Source: Rhabdophis nuchalis (lineage: Eukaryota; Chordata; Lepidosauria; Squamata; Natricidae). Taken from it: 64,000 nucleotides of DNA. The stretch's first letter is position 1. The number at the start of each line of letters is the position of its first letter. Positions 60,401 through 62,570 of this stretch are shown piece by piece. Below the pieces are notes generated by a model. It was given only the letters and a program-made list of their open reading frames with translations. It had not been told where the DNA came from and did no database searches. The position numbers and the translations under genes were made by a program. The DNA lies in NCBI GenBank assembly GCA_039707465.1, contig CM077643.1, forward strand, positions 61,692,605 to 61,756,604. The letters run 5' to 3'.

Positions 60401-61846
60401 GAATCAACATCTTTCAGAGTACTCCAGAGACACAAATTATCTAGCAAAAACATCATTTTAATTCTGGGATTTTTGCTATATTTAGATCATTTCCTATCAT
60501 ATTACAAAAATATCAAAAATGCATAACATTTCTCATTTTTTGTATAATAATGTCAGTGTACTAATAAGCTTTTTATGATCAGAAAAGTTTGATAACACAT
60601 TTTCCCTCACACCAAATTTGATTTGAATATTCTAGTAACTTTATTCAGCAAACTAGTATTATTAACTCCTTCATCCCCAAAAGGAGAAATGTCATCAGTA
60701 TATATGCCATAAAATGTGGGGTTTGAGATTTTTCCAGCCTGAGTTGATAGCAGCTAACAATATTCACATATCCATCAGTCATTAGTCATTAGCTTCACTC
60801 ATTAATTTCTGTTTATTTGTCTATTCTGTACTTCTCTCCTTTTTTGTATATTTTAATGAAATAACATAATTTAAAAAAGAAAACATAAATTCAAGGGAGA
60901 CAGAAATTACAGTGTAAACAGAATTGAATATTTTTGTGAAAGAGCTTTATAGAGTTTTTTTGTCTTTCAAAAAATATATATGGAGTGATTGGGCTCTATG
61001 AATAAATGAACGAATGAATGAATATAAATAAATAAATAAATAAAATAATTGATATGTGCAAGGAACAGTATCATACTTTTATTTGACATATCTTACCTTG
61101 GAGAGTGTTATTTCTTTGTATTTACTTTTCTAGGAAAACATTCAAATGGTTTGGGTACTGTGATCTATAAAACAGCAGCTGTTTTTTACTCTATAATCTT
61201 TTGGAAGGATACTTCTGTATCCTAATGTAGGTTTTGATTATTGCAAGATAATTTTATTCTTCATAATCTGCATTGATTGATTAAAGTCACATTCAGTAGT
61301 TTGTATCCCTGCAAAAGATTTGCCGCAAAAATATATTGTTTTTCATTTTATTTGAATTCACTCCCTCTGAAAACTGTTGAACCTAGATTGCTCAAAAACA
61401 ATCAATAGTGTTGCAGAATGTTAATTCGTTGTATTATCTCCATATGGGAAGACAGTGCTAGTTCTCAGGTAAAACTGAGAGGTTTGGTTGAACGAGATCC
61501 TCAGCCTAGAAAACTGCTGATCTAAACTTGTGAAATGCTTTTTGGAGAAGTGACTTTATTAGACGAAGCTGTTCAACTCCACTTATGTTGTTTTGTATGT
61601 TTGTAATTTTCTCAGGGGATTACAGATACGGCACATACAATTTATGAAACTGCTACACGTGAACATGAAAACAGAGGGGTAACGGGAGCAGTAGGAGGAG
61701 TTCTCCGCCAGATTCCGCCAACTGTAGTAAAACCGCTAATAGTTGCAACAGAAGCAACATCAAATGTTTTAGGAGGCATGAGGAATCAGATAAGGCCTGA
61801 TGTACGTCAGGAGGAGTCTCAGAAATGGCGTCTTGAAGAGGATTAA
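5430..61846 (+). CDS. ATG2B: Autophagy-related protein 2 homologue B, full coding region across 42 exons
   Basis: ATG2B is a rod-shaped bridge-like lipid-transfer protein. It tethers ER to phagophore with WIPI4 and ATG9 and moves phospholipid for autophagosome growth; it also acts at lipid droplets. The 42 exons listed separately all have GT-AG borders and matching phases, and join into 6222 nt (2073 residues plus TAA). The start is the ATG in gccaccATGc, giving the family N-terminus [18 protein letters not shown], the opening of the chorein_N lipid-entry domain (about residues 1-120). Further landmarks: Ser/Thr-rich linker (about 350-490); DDFCIL LC3-interacting motif at 1486-1491; WIPI4-binding site at 1521-1523, reading HFS instead of YFS; and the amphipathic-helix/ATG_C region from about 1890 to the end. 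I saw no frameshift or internal stop. Divergent GSKIP next door matches mammalian synteny and argues against ATG2A. Confidence 0.97.
5728..5968. mobile_element. hAT-type MITE (ggtgaaatt family), copy 1
   Basis: Termini caagggtgaaatt and aatttcaccactg are inverted repeats. Flanks gtattgag and gtattgaa match 7/8, an hAT-type 8-bp duplication. The interior has 'acccacagaaccggtagtaa'. A copy in the opposite orientation lies at 23280-23553. Confidence 0.75.
6131..6220. repeat. 90-bp perfect palindrome built on an (AT)n tract
   Basis: caagtataat, then 35 AT dinucleotides, then attatacttg. The outer ten bases are exact reverse complements, so the whole 90 bp is self-complementary. A short TA run (about 6118-6130) precedes it. 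Confidence 0.95.
6950..7550 (+). mobile_element. Heavily decayed L2/CR1-group LINE fragment
   Basis: Recognisable but eroded phrases include 'aatctggggatccttatgga' (the LGVLLD segment), 'ggttacctttaaagccctac' (VTFKALH) and 'ctatggaacattgtcccttc' (LWNDLP). It ends in an A/T-rich tail at about 7540. Old insertion. Confidence 0.5.
7560..11115. other. ATG2B intron 1, distal part: nothing recognised
   Basis: About 3.5 kb of AT-rich sequence with no repeat family I recognise and no coherent coding potential on either strand. Short open frames here lack codon structure or family motifs. Confidence 0.6.
11116..11278 (+). CDS. ATG2B: ATG2B coding exon 2
   Basis: Residues 55-109, acceptor attcttag, donor gtaagt, ends in phase 1. 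Encodes [15 protein letters not shown] and the PWGSLL strand of the chorein_N domain. Confidence 0.96.
11379..11714. mobile_element. Palindromic TA-flanked MITE, copy 2
   Basis: Left end caggtagttctcactta, right end 'agcaagcactacttg', TA on both sides (11377-11378, 11715-11716). Same family as 1813-2167. It sits 100 bp after exon 2. Confidence 0.75.
11985..12110 (+). mobile_element. CR1 LINE 3' end fragment
   Basis: Contains the CR1 terminus 'ggactagaagacc' and 'aaggtcccttccaactct', with TTCTGTATT at the end, as in the longer copies at 28005 and 32223. Confidence 0.7.
12239..12346 (+). mobile_element. tRNA-derived squamate SINE, 3' part
   Basis: Reads 'gaggacccagactgttgggg', 'gcaatatgcc', 'ggctgtaaagtactgtgaag' and ends 'gctattgctgttat'. 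The same body occurs in reverse at 38956-39165 and 56285-56495, where the tRNA-like 5' end is kept. Confidence 0.65.
12919..13071 (+). CDS. ATG2B: ATG2B coding exon 3
   Basis: Residues 109-160, acceptor tttggtag, donor gtactg, ends in phase 1. Encodes [19 protein letters not shown], the end of the chorein_N region. Confidence 0.96.
13517..13760. repeat. Unidentified dispersed repeat, copy 1
   Basis: Shares an ordered set of phrases with 17625-17845: tgtcaggt(a/g)caaa, 'agaatctgatc(t/a)act', 'aaattggt(g/a)cca', 'tgatgatgt...taactc(t/c)a'. Could be an LTR or a SINE; I do not recognise it. Confidence 0.5.
13988..14090 (+). CDS. ATG2B: ATG2B coding exon 4
   Basis: Residues 160-194, acceptor actctag, donor gtaagt, ends in phase 2. 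Encodes [20 protein letters not shown], a beta-rich groove segment. Confidence 0.95.
14509..14668 (+). CDS. ATG2B: ATG2B coding exon 5
   Basis: Residues 194-247, acceptor gattacag, donor ggtaaa at 14669, ends in phase 0. Encodes [13 protein letters not shown] through [15 protein letters not shown]. The last codon (TTG) gives a junction slightly different from the human one. Confidence 0.92.
15204..15561. mobile_element. Palindromic TA-flanked MITE, copy 3
   Basis: caggtagtccttgcttaac at the left, 'agcaagggctacccg' at the right, TA on both sides. Same family as 1813-2167. Confidence 0.75.
16187..16420 (-). repeat. Possible old LINE/SINE tail remnant
   Basis: 'tatttatttatcaaacta', 'ctgggtggcttatagata' and a stretch of short A-rich phrases resemble the reverse complement of squamate LINE 3' ends. 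Too eroded to assign. Confidence 0.3.
16653..16832 (+). CDS. ATG2B: ATG2B coding exon 6
   Basis: Residues 248-307, acceptor tttatag, donor gttagt, phase 0 at both ends. Encodes [20 protein letters not shown] and ends LPGAK. Confidence 0.95.
16897..17125. mobile_element. Tigger/pogo-like MITE
   Basis: Begins cagtaatccctcgtttttcg and ends with the exact reverse complement. TA flanks both sides (16895-16896, 17126-17127). At the right end the terminal core is present twice in tandem ('cgcgaaaaacgagg', then 'acgcgaaaaacgagggatta'). No transposase. Confidence 0.8.
17625..17845. repeat. Unidentified dispersed repeat, copy 2
   Basis: Partner of 13517-13760, aligned in the same order and orientation. 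Starts tgtcaggtgcaaagaatcag. Confidence 0.5.
17968..18022. mobile_element. Truncated mariner/Tigger-like terminus
   Basis: cagtaaaacctccacagttg preceded by TA, followed by tandem 'ttgaccac' phrases; typical of a Tigger-like left end. No matching right end seen nearby. Confidence 0.45.
18112..18223. repeat. Inverted repeat (about 50-bp arms)
   Basis: Left arm runs 'ttggttgttttcttgcagat...caacatcatca'; right arm 'tgatgatgtta...tgtctgcaagaaaacaacca'. The arms pair over most of their length with a very short loop. Family unknown; the fragment at 1716-1800 is related. Confidence 0.7.
18614..18710 (+). CDS. ATG2B: ATG2B coding exon 7
   Basis: Residues 308-340, acceptor ttttaaag, donor gtaagt, ends in phase 1. 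Encodes [20 protein letters not shown] and [10 protein letters not shown]. Confidence 0.95.
18806..18892. repeat. (TTTA)n microsatellite
   Basis: About 85 bp of TTTA repeats immediately before a LINE fragment. Confidence 0.95.
18893..19420 (+). mobile_element. L2/CR1-group LINE 3' end
   Basis: The open frame 18953-19138 reads GLLRIPTAG, then [20 protein letters not shown] and [16 protein letters not shown]. The 3' hairpin 'ccgccccgagtcccttcggg' and an ATTAA tail follow. Severely 5'-truncated. Confidence 0.8.
19429..19473. repeat. (TTTG)n/(TATG)n/(TTTA)n microsatellite
   Basis: Compound tetranucleotide run between two oppositely oriented LINE tails. Confidence 0.85.
19474..20502 (-). mobile_element. 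L2/CR1-group LINE 3' kilobase, minus strand
   Basis: Read on the minus strand from about 20500: [51 protein letters not shown], then in another frame [20 protein letters not shown] and [17 protein letters not shown]. One frame change near 19930 breaks the ORF. The tail at 19474 carries 'ataccgccctctc...gggcggtgca'. It lies tail to tail with 18893-19420 and ends about 190 bp before exon 8. Confidence 0.85.
20697..20879 (+). CDS. ATG2B: ATG2B coding exon 8
   Basis: Residues 340-401, acceptor tttgcag, donor gtgagc, ends in phase 1. Encodes [20 protein letters not shown] and the Ser-rich [13 protein letters not shown] linker. Confidence 0.95.
20920..22000. other. ATG2B intron 8: nothing recognised
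   Basis: AT-rich intron with no element I can identify. Confidence 0.55.
22001..22155 (+). CDS. ATG2B: ATG2B coding exon 9
   Basis: Residues 401-452, acceptor ttcttttag, donor gtatgt, ends in phase 0. Encodes [19 protein letters not shown] and a Ser/Thr-rich linker ending AGSPLGVAV. Confidence 0.95.
22340..23075 (+). mobile_element. L2/CR1-group LINE 3' end
   Basis: Open frame 22307-22702 reads [40 protein letters not shown] and [19 protein letters not shown]; further phrases follow in another frame. The 3' hairpin 'ccgctccgagtccctttggg' precedes an ATT/GTT-rich tail. Orientation same as ATG2B. Confidence 0.85.
23280..23553. mobile_element. hAT-type MITE (ggtgaaatt family), copy 2
   Basis: Starts cagtgatgggattcaaattt and contains 'actaccggttctgtgggcat'. 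Ends 'gaacaccacctctg'. Reverse orientation of the 5728 copy. The flanking duplication is imperfect. Confidence 0.6.
23880..24470 (-). mobile_element. Old L2/CR1-group LINE fragment, minus strand
   Basis: 'accttgaattgcacccaaaa', 'gtggtattacattggtgaac' and 'atcaagatgtgaggtgacaa' follow the same order as the minus-strand copies at 19920-20120 and 44130-44310, but much diverged. Confidence 0.5.
24480..25139. other. ATG2B intron 9, distal part: nothing recognised
   Basis: No identifiable repeat or coding sequence. Confidence 0.5.
25140..25245 (+). CDS. ATG2B: ATG2B coding exon 10
   Basis: Residues 453-488, acceptor ttttaatag, donor gtaagt, ends in phase 1. Encodes [16 protein letters not shown] and a variable linker that differs strongly from the human one. 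Confidence 0.93.
25553..25632 (+). repeat. LINE/SINE tail fragment
   Basis: 'ccgccctgagtcccttcggg' hairpin, 'gggcggtataccaatcc' and an (AAATA)n tail; only the last 80 bp of an L2-type element. Confidence 0.7.
25663..25999. mobile_element. Palindromic TA-flanked MITE, copy 4
   Basis: Left 'cttgtcgtcctcgacttaac', right 'agttgaggactacctt', TA on both sides. Same family as 1813-2167. Confidence 0.7.
26002..26618. other. ATG2B intron 10, distal part: nothing recognised
   Basis: Very AT-rich, no identifiable element. Confidence 0.5.
26619..26880 (+). CDS. ATG2B: ATG2B coding exon 11
   Basis: Residues 488-575, acceptor cattccag, donor gtacat, ends in phase 2. Encodes [19 protein letters not shown] and [11 protein letters not shown]. 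One of the longer internal exons. Confidence 0.96.
27255..27480 (-). mobile_element. tRNA-derived SINE, minus strand
   Basis: Reverse reading gives a tRNA-like head (about 27480-27430: 'gtttgagatagtcgttaagg' then 'caccaggtt') and B-box-like 'tatgagttcaagtcctg'. The body contains 'cctcacaggactgtt' and a tail 'aaggctggatacaaataa'. A second copy is at 53995-54165. Confidence 0.6.
27812..27962 (+). CDS. ATG2B: ATG2B coding exon 12
   Basis: Residues 575-625, acceptor catgctag, donor gtaaat, ends in phase 0 at HYTE. Encodes [15 protein letters not shown] and [12 protein letters not shown]. The donor region is duplicated 24 nt downstream (acagag|gtaaat again), giving a possible in-frame alternative end. 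Confidence 0.93.
28005..28552 (+). mobile_element. CR1 LINE 3' end
   Basis: Open frame 28024-28470 encodes [35 protein letters not shown] and [19 protein letters not shown], the CR1 ORF2 C-terminus, followed by 'ggactagaagacctacaagg' and a TTGTA repeat tail. 5'-truncated, little decayed. It begins 40 bp after exon 12. Confidence 0.88.
28859..28993. mobile_element. 135-bp palindromic hAT-type MITE
   Basis: Starts caggggtctgcaaagttggc and ends with the reverse complement. The arms pair almost perfectly over about 60 bp with a tiny loop near gctatgc. Flanks agctatac and agctatat are a 7/8 target duplication. Confidence 0.9.
29624..29719 (+). CDS. ATG2B: ATG2B coding exon 13
   Basis: Residues 626-657, acceptor tttaaag, donor gtaaag, phase 0 at both ends. 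Encodes [17 protein letters not shown] and [15 protein letters not shown]. Confidence 0.95.
29832..30020 (+). CDS. ATG2B: ATG2B coding exon 14
   Basis: Residues 658-720, acceptor attaacag, donor gtaagt, phase 0 at both ends. Encodes [19 protein letters not shown] and [17 protein letters not shown]. Confidence 0.95.
30174..31452. mobile_element. Composite non-autonomous hAT element, copy 1
   Basis: Begins cagggatccccaacc and ends 'gggggttggggacccctg'; flanked by the perfect 8-bp duplication ccctagat (30166-30173, 31453-31460). Interior in order: 'gggaccggtttcattttaaa' end segment; a 60-bp piece matching the right half of the TA-flanked MITE (30296-30355); about 500 bp of CT/TTTC repeat; TG repeat; about 400 bp of CpG-rich DNA; 'cggaccggcaccggtccgcg' end segment. 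No transposase. Confidence 0.85.
30356..30860. repeat. CT-rich low-complexity tract inside the hAT element
   Basis: Roughly 500 bp of CTTT/CT/TTTC repeats. It accounts for the long Ser/Phe/Leu open frames on the plus strand and Arg/Glu/Lys frames on the minus strand; none is a gene. Confidence 0.95.
31881..32154 (+). CDS. ATG2B: ATG2B coding exon 15
   Basis: Residues 721-812, acceptor actattttag, donor gtaaga, ends in phase 1. Encodes [38 protein letters not shown] and [10 protein letters not shown]. The longest coding exon. Confidence 0.96.
32223..32735 (-). mobile_element. CR1 LINE 3' end, minus strand
   Basis: Reverse of the 28005 copy: starts (at 32735) in the CR1 ORF2 C-terminus, [19 protein letters not shown], and ends in the AATAC tail at 32223. 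A frameshift near 32430 separates it from the final [20 protein letters not shown]. It sits 69 bp after exon 15. Confidence 0.88.
32843..32953. mobile_element. 111-bp hAT-type MITE with perfect target duplication
   Basis: Left caggtataggggactattgc, right 'aatagctccccacctctg'; the flanks are identical tcttaaga on both sides (32835-32842, 32954-32961). Interior 'gacttgtggacttcaactcc' links it to the 28859 family. Confidence 0.8.
33145..33244 (+). CDS. ATG2B: ATG2B coding exon 16
   Basis: Residues 812-845, acceptor catcgcag, donor gtaaag, ends in phase 2. Encodes [19 protein letters not shown] and ends DNFDWP. Confidence 0.94.
33777..34000. repeat. Possible eroded hAT-type fragment
   Basis: Begins 'gttcccaacctgtgggccat', like the end of hAT elements of the ccccaacc type, followed by TG- and CA-rich sequence. 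No convincing right end. Confidence 0.3.
34261..34456 (+). CDS. ATG2B: ATG2B coding exon 17
   Basis: Residues 845-910, acceptor ggaaaacag, donor gtagga, ends in phase 0. Encodes [17 protein letters not shown], an acidic EEEEE-type stretch and [15 protein letters not shown]. Confidence 0.96.
35116..35247. mobile_element. Short hAT-type MITE remnant
   Basis: 'ggtgggattcagccagttcg' at the left and 'attgaattccaccactg' at the right are inverted; central 'gaaccagtt' phrases are mirrored. Resembles the ggtgaaatt family. Confidence 0.5.
35605..35747 (+). CDS. ATG2B: ATG2B coding exon 18
   Basis: Residues 911-958, acceptor catttctag, donor gtaaga, ends in phase 2. Encodes [20 protein letters not shown] and [15 protein letters not shown]. 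Confidence 0.96.
36049..36438. mobile_element. Palindromic TA-flanked MITE, copy 5 (eroded ends)
   Basis: 'gtagtccttgacttataaca' at the left, 'gatcataggttgaggatta' at the right, with the family phrases 'tcacttaacaaatgtctcac' and 'ttgggttcaattgtgatcat'. The latter stretch is the closest match to the piece inside the two hAT composites. Confidence 0.65.
36623..37281 (+). mobile_element. Probable non-autonomous Helitron
   Basis: Starts TCtatataaataaaaattt after an A and has the typical early phrase 'actgcaccaatcgccaccat'. Ends 'gcaacgcgtagccaggtaca' then gCTAGT, matching the CTRRT terminus with a GC-rich segment just before it. No terminal inverted repeat or target duplication, as expected. It contains two copies of a 45-bp segment ('ggcacactccca..gtggcc' etc., about 36939 and 37017) and a TAGG/AGGT repeat. 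No Rep/helicase. Confidence 0.65.
37389..37546 (+). CDS. ATG2B: ATG2B coding exon 19
   Basis: Residues 958-1011, acceptor ctttctag, donor gtaatg, ends in phase 1. Encodes [20 protein letters not shown] and [15 protein letters not shown]. Confidence 0.96.
37751..37923 (+). CDS. ATG2B: ATG2B coding exon 20
   Basis: Residues 1011-1068, acceptor tttatag, donor gtgaga, ends in phase 0. Encodes [20 protein letters not shown], a basic RRRKK stretch and [14 protein letters not shown]. Confidence 0.95.
38336..38486 (+). CDS. ATG2B: ATG2B coding exon 21
   Basis: Residues 1069-1119, acceptor ttctgtag (a second AG three bases later makes a cag-type tandem acceptor), donor gtatga, ends in phase 1. Encodes [18 protein letters not shown] and [15 protein letters not shown]. 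Confidence 0.93.
38956..39165 (-). mobile_element. tRNA-derived squamate SINE, minus strand
   Basis: 'gcaatagcagacttacagac', 'gctttacagcactctctgag', 'tgcatattgcccccatcaat' and 'gaagactgaatgaaccttga' form the reverse of the 12239 element. The tRNA-like head is eroded near 39165. Confidence 0.65.
39822..40021 (+). CDS. ATG2B: ATG2B coding exon 22
   Basis: Residues 1119-1185, acceptor ttttgcag, donor gtttgt, ends in phase 0. Encodes [20 protein letters not shown] and [14 protein letters not shown]. Confidence 0.95.
40475..40555 (+). CDS. ATG2B: ATG2B coding exon 23
   Basis: Residues 1186-1212, acceptor ttttctag, donor gtatat, phase 0 at both ends. Encodes [20 protein letters not shown] and GLSWHEQ. 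A symmetric 81-nt exon, so skipping would keep frame. Confidence 0.95.
40819..41983. mobile_element. Long or interrupted copy of the TA-flanked MITE
   Basis: Left 'agtcatccttgtcttaacaa', right 'gttgagaactacttgcaa', with family phrases near both ends but about 750 bp of unrelated GC-richer sequence between about 41050 and 41800. Either a longer family member or two fragments flanking another insertion. Confidence 0.45.
42441..42547 (+). CDS. ATG2B: ATG2B coding exon 24
   Basis: Residues 1213-1248, acceptor aattatag, donor gtaagt, ends in phase 2. Encodes [20 protein letters not shown] and [11 protein letters not shown]. Confidence 0.95.
42652..42744 (+). CDS. ATG2B: ATG2B coding exon 25
   Basis: Residues 1248-1279, acceptor tttggcag, donor gtaaca, ends in phase 2. 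Encodes [20 protein letters not shown] and [10 protein letters not shown]. Confidence 0.95.
42809..43137 (-). mobile_element. L2/CR1-group LINE 3' end, minus strand
   Basis: Reverse reading ends [49 protein letters not shown], then tail with AAATA repeats at 42809. About 330 bp, 5'-truncated at 43137. Confidence 0.85.
43632..44608 (-). mobile_element. L2/CR1-group LINE 3' kilobase with an intact 262-codon frame, minus strand
   Basis: The minus-strand frame 44623-43835 is open for 262 codons: [79 protein letters not shown], then [19 protein letters not shown]. This is the C-terminal end of a non-LTR reverse transcriptase ORF2, after the catalytic core. The tail with 'ataccccgcccttctccttg' lies at about 43660. 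The least decayed LINE copy in the window. Confidence 0.88.
44786..44853 (+). CDS. ATG2B: ATG2B coding exon 26
   Basis: Residues 1279-1302, acceptor tggctgtag, donor gtaagt, ends in phase 1. Encodes [18 protein letters not shown]. The shortest coding exon; the upstream intron holds two minus-strand LINEs. Confidence 0.94.
44860..46060. other. ATG2B intron 26: nothing recognised
   Basis: AT-rich with pyrimidine-rich stretches near 45240-45400; no identifiable element. Confidence 0.5.
46066..46142 (+). CDS. ATG2B: ATG2B coding exon 27
   Basis: Residues 1302-1327, acceptor ttttttcag, donor gtaagt, ends in phase 0. Encodes [19 protein letters not shown]. Confidence 0.95.
46457..46627 (+). CDS. 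ATG2B: ATG2B coding exon 28
   Basis: Residues 1328-1384, acceptor ttgcccag, donor gtatga, phase 0 at both ends. Encodes [20 protein letters not shown] and [15 protein letters not shown]. Confidence 0.95.
46844..47915. mobile_element. Composite non-autonomous hAT element, copy 2
   Basis: Begins caagggtccccaacc, ends 'gggggttggggacccctg', flanked by perfect 8-bp cagtaaag (46836-46843, 47916-47923). Same interior order as 30174-31452: end segment, MITE-derived piece (46962-47022), CT-rich tract, TG repeat, CpG-rich block, 'cggaccggcaccggtccgcg'. The CpG-rich block holds an inverted repeat with 24-bp perfect arms (47564-47587 and 47732-47755). Shorter CT tract than copy 1. No transposase. Confidence 0.85.
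48267..48408 (+). CDS. ATG2B: ATG2B coding exon 29
   Basis: Residues 1385-1432, acceptor cttatttag, donor gtaaaa, ends in phase 1. Encodes [20 protein letters not shown] followed by [12 protein letters not shown]. The first 12 residues are variable. Confidence 0.94.
48690..49375 (-). mobile_element. L1-type LINE ORF2 remnant, minus strand
   Basis: A minus-strand frame near 49190-49040 reads [50 protein letters not shown], then stop. Further phrases ([11 protein letters not shown] and similar) follow in other frames. The W-Y-x-S-P-x-K-L pattern is that of an L1 ORF2 C-terminal region. Decayed and 5'-truncated. Confidence 0.6.
49564..49766 (+). CDS. ATG2B: ATG2B coding exon 30, carrying the LC3-interacting motif
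   Basis: Residues 1432-1499, acceptor cttctag, donor gtaaga, ends in phase 0. Encodes [18 protein letters not shown] and, at 1486-1491, DDFCIL, the LIR through which ATG2 proteins bind GABARAP/LC3. Both key hydrophobic residues (Phe1488, Leu1491) are kept. Confidence 0.96.
50004..50285. mobile_element. hAT-type MITE (gtgtcaaactc family), copy 1
   Basis: cagaggtgtcaaactcttat at the left, 'ccttcagtttgacacccctg' at the right; the flanks atttagaa and atgtagag match 6/8. The interior contains 'gtggcctgagcactctgcca'. Second copy at 58547-58949. Confidence 0.75.
50909..51135 (+). CDS. ATG2B: ATG2B coding exon 31, carrying the WIPI4-binding site
   Basis: Residues 1500-1575, acceptor cctttag, donor gtaagt, ends in phase 2. 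Encodes [20 protein letters not shown] and then [14 protein letters not shown]. The conserved YFS tripeptide for WIPI4 (WDR45) binding reads HFS at 1521-1523 (codon CAT 50972-50974). Continues [19 protein letters not shown]. Confidence 0.96.
51668..51776 (+). CDS. ATG2B: ATG2B coding exon 32
   Basis: Residues 1575-1611, acceptor ttatccag, donor gtaaga, ends in phase 0. Encodes [20 protein letters not shown], then [16 protein letters not shown]. Confidence 0.95.
51861..52055 (+). CDS. ATG2B: ATG2B coding exon 33
   Basis: Residues 1612-1676, acceptor attttaag, donor gtaaga, phase 0 at both ends. Encodes [36 protein letters not shown] and [12 protein letters not shown]. Confidence 0.96.
52128..52552 (+). 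mobile_element. L2/CR1-group LINE 3' end with AATCT tail
   Basis: Plus-strand phrases [31 protein letters not shown] and LARFKKLAF. 3' hairpin 'ctgccctgggtcctttgggc' and (TAATC)n/(TAATA)n tail at 52497-52552. 73 bp after exon 33, same strand as ATG2B. Confidence 0.82.
52560..53580. other. ATG2B intron 33, distal part: nothing recognised
   Basis: AT-rich; a short TTTA-rich segment near 53588-53640 may be a LINE tail remnant. Otherwise nothing identifiable. Confidence 0.45.
53754..53855 (+). CDS. ATG2B: ATG2B coding exon 34
   Basis: Residues 1677-1710, acceptor tttaacag, donor gttagt, phase 0 at both ends. Encodes [20 protein letters not shown] and [14 protein letters not shown]. Confidence 0.95.
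53995..54165 (-). mobile_element. tRNA-derived SINE, minus strand, second copy
   Basis: 'acaacaatcctgtgaggtga', 'gctgagagtgactagcccaa', 'agtcacccagctggtttttc' and 'gtctcctgatttctaggcca' are the reverse of a tRNA-derived SINE, as at 27255-27480. Confidence 0.65.
54650..54728 (+). CDS. ATG2B: ATG2B coding exon 35
   Basis: Residues 1711-1737, acceptor attttgtag, donor gtaaat, ends in phase 1. Encodes [20 protein letters not shown] and MTPDPE. Confidence 0.95.
54858..55062 (+). CDS. ATG2B: ATG2B coding exon 36
   Basis: Residues 1737-1805, acceptor atttgcag, donor gtacgc, ends in phase 2. Encodes a variable polar linker ([19 protein letters not shown] onwards) ending [12 protein letters not shown]. 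Confidence 0.95.
55800..55869 (+). CDS. ATG2B: ATG2B coding exon 37
   Basis: Residues 1805-1828, acceptor tcttttcag, donor gtttgt, ends in phase 0. Encodes [20 protein letters not shown] and MDQ, a highly conserved block. Confidence 0.95.
56285..56495 (-). mobile_element. tRNA-derived squamate SINE, minus strand, nearly full length
   Basis: Reverse reading starts gtggcatggtagcgcagtgg then ttagaatgcagtact, a tRNA-like A-box region. B-box-like 'ggcagttcaaatctcacca', then 'ctcaaggttgattcagcctt', and ends 'ctgttattgctat'. The best-preserved copy of the family at 12239 and 38956. Confidence 0.75.
56737..57009. mobile_element. Palindromic TA-flanked MITE, copy 7 (eroded right end)
   Basis: Left cagatagtcctcaaggtaca preceded by TA; interior phrases such as 'tcatttacaaccttccctg' and 'gcaaagtcaatgggaaag' as in other copies. 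Right end not clear. It stops about 100 bp before exon 38. Confidence 0.55.
57113..57195 (+). CDS. ATG2B: ATG2B coding exon 38
   Basis: Residues 1829-1856, acceptor attttcag, donor gtaagt, ends in phase 2. Encodes [20 protein letters not shown] and KRLCYRH. Confidence 0.95.
57344..57465 (+). CDS. ATG2B: ATG2B coding exon 39
   Basis: Residues 1856-1897, acceptor attatag, donor gtaagg, ends in phase 1. Encodes [20 protein letters not shown] and [18 protein letters not shown]. Confidence 0.95.
57626..57780 (+). CDS. ATG2B: ATG2B coding exon 40, start of the C-terminal membrane-binding region
   Basis: Residues 1897-1948, acceptor tgattcag, donor gtatat, ends in phase 0. Encodes [40 protein letters not shown] and [11 protein letters not shown], part of the amphipathic segment used for membrane and lipid-droplet association. 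Confidence 0.96.
57862..58510 (+). mobile_element. L2/CR1-group LINE 3' end with internal deletion
   Basis: Begins [20 protein letters not shown], continues [20 protein letters not shown], then at about 58193 jumps from the YCN(A/T)L segment straight to [19 protein letters not shown]. Roughly 100-150 bp present in other copies is missing. Starts 82 bp after exon 40. Confidence 0.8.
58547..58949. mobile_element. hAT-type MITE (gtgtcaaactc family), copy 2
   Basis: caggggtatcaaactcaatt at the left, 'ccttgagtttgacacccctg' at the right, flanks tagtagaa and tagtagag (7/8). Internal hairpin of 'gctggcag' and 'ctctgttttt' phrases. Confidence 0.8.
59160..59375 (+). mobile_element. LINE 3' end with ATTCT tail, second copy
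   Basis: Aligns in order with 3009-3240: 'actttgttgcttgcatcctt', 'tcattaagtgttgtgcctta', 'caatcacacttggccagtaa' and an ATTCT tail. Only the untranslated 3' end is present. Confidence 0.7.
59847..59993 (+). CDS. ATG2B: ATG2B coding exon 41
   Basis: Residues 1949-1997, acceptor aatctag, donor gtaaag, phase 0 at both ends. Encodes [18 protein letters not shown], a basic KKIKRLSRR stretch and [17 protein letters not shown] of the ATG_C domain. Confidence 0.96.
60006..61610. other. ATG2B intron 41: nothing recognised apart from a short microsatellite
   Basis: AT-rich intron; a GAAT/AAAT repeat lies at about 60998-61045. No mobile element I can name. Confidence 0.5.
61616..61846 (+). CDS. ATG2B: ATG2B coding exon 42 (terminal)
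   Basis: Residues 1998-2073 plus TAA (61844-61846), acceptor ttctcag. Encodes [40 protein letters not shown] and [20 protein letters not shown], the conserved ATG_C end, closing QKWRLEED. Confidence 0.97.
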   Translation, partial: GITDTAHTIYETATREHENRGVTGAVGGVLRQIPPTVVKPLIVATEATSNVLGGMRNQIRPDVRQEESQKWRLEED

Positions 61847-62570
61847 TATGTTAAATATATTTGAAATGCAGAGATTGGGAATCTGGAAGAAACAATTTCC
61901 TCATGGTAATTCAAGATGGGGGACATACCTTTTCCATATGCTCATCTCAGGAATTTAAAAAGCGCATAAACATATTTGATGTCAAAAACTGGATTATTCA
62001 TAGAGAAAAGCAAGACTGGTATTTTAGTCATTGGCATAATGCATGTTCCCAGTACCTGCTGGTCAGTGCCAAACAAGGTCATCATGTGTTGCCAAATCCA
62101 TAGTGGGTTGGTTTGTGACCAGGTACCATATTTTCCTCAATGTTTTGTGTTGGAATCTTTAATTTTTCCTTTGAAGCAACGTCCCATCAGCTACTCTGAG
62201 TGCACATGTAAGTTTTAAAAGATTCCCAAGCTTAGGGCTGTATCAGTTCCCTTCTGTAACAGGGTAGAATTTGACACGAGAGAGGTCATTTCAGGATATT
62301 AAAAATTGAATTTTGAAATATTTTCGGATTGTTACTTTGCCTTTCATGCAGCACTTAAAAAAGAGGACAATCTCTCTTGATACCTAATCAGAATGTCATT
62401 TTCATATAATTGTGAAGATTAATTGTGTTGACTACATACTGAATTCCTCCTTTTGTGGAGATCCGAGCAATCTGAACGTTGCAGACATGTTCTGTTGTTT
62501 TGCACTTTAAAGAATTTAGCCTGTACATTGCTTTTTTAAAATAGTTAATAAAATGAACTTTGTGGTTTAT
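61847..62570 (+). other. ATG2B: ATG2B 3' UTR (proximal form)
   Basis: Runs from the stop codon to shortly after AATAAA at 62547-62552, which is followed by a TG/T-rich stretch. A second AATAAA at 63124 could serve a longer form. Confidence 0.65.
62547..62552 (+). terminator. ATG2B: Polyadenylation signal AATAAA for ATG2B
   Basis: First canonical hexamer after the stop codon, 700 nt downstream, followed within 25 nt by 'tttgtggttt'. Confidence 0.65.
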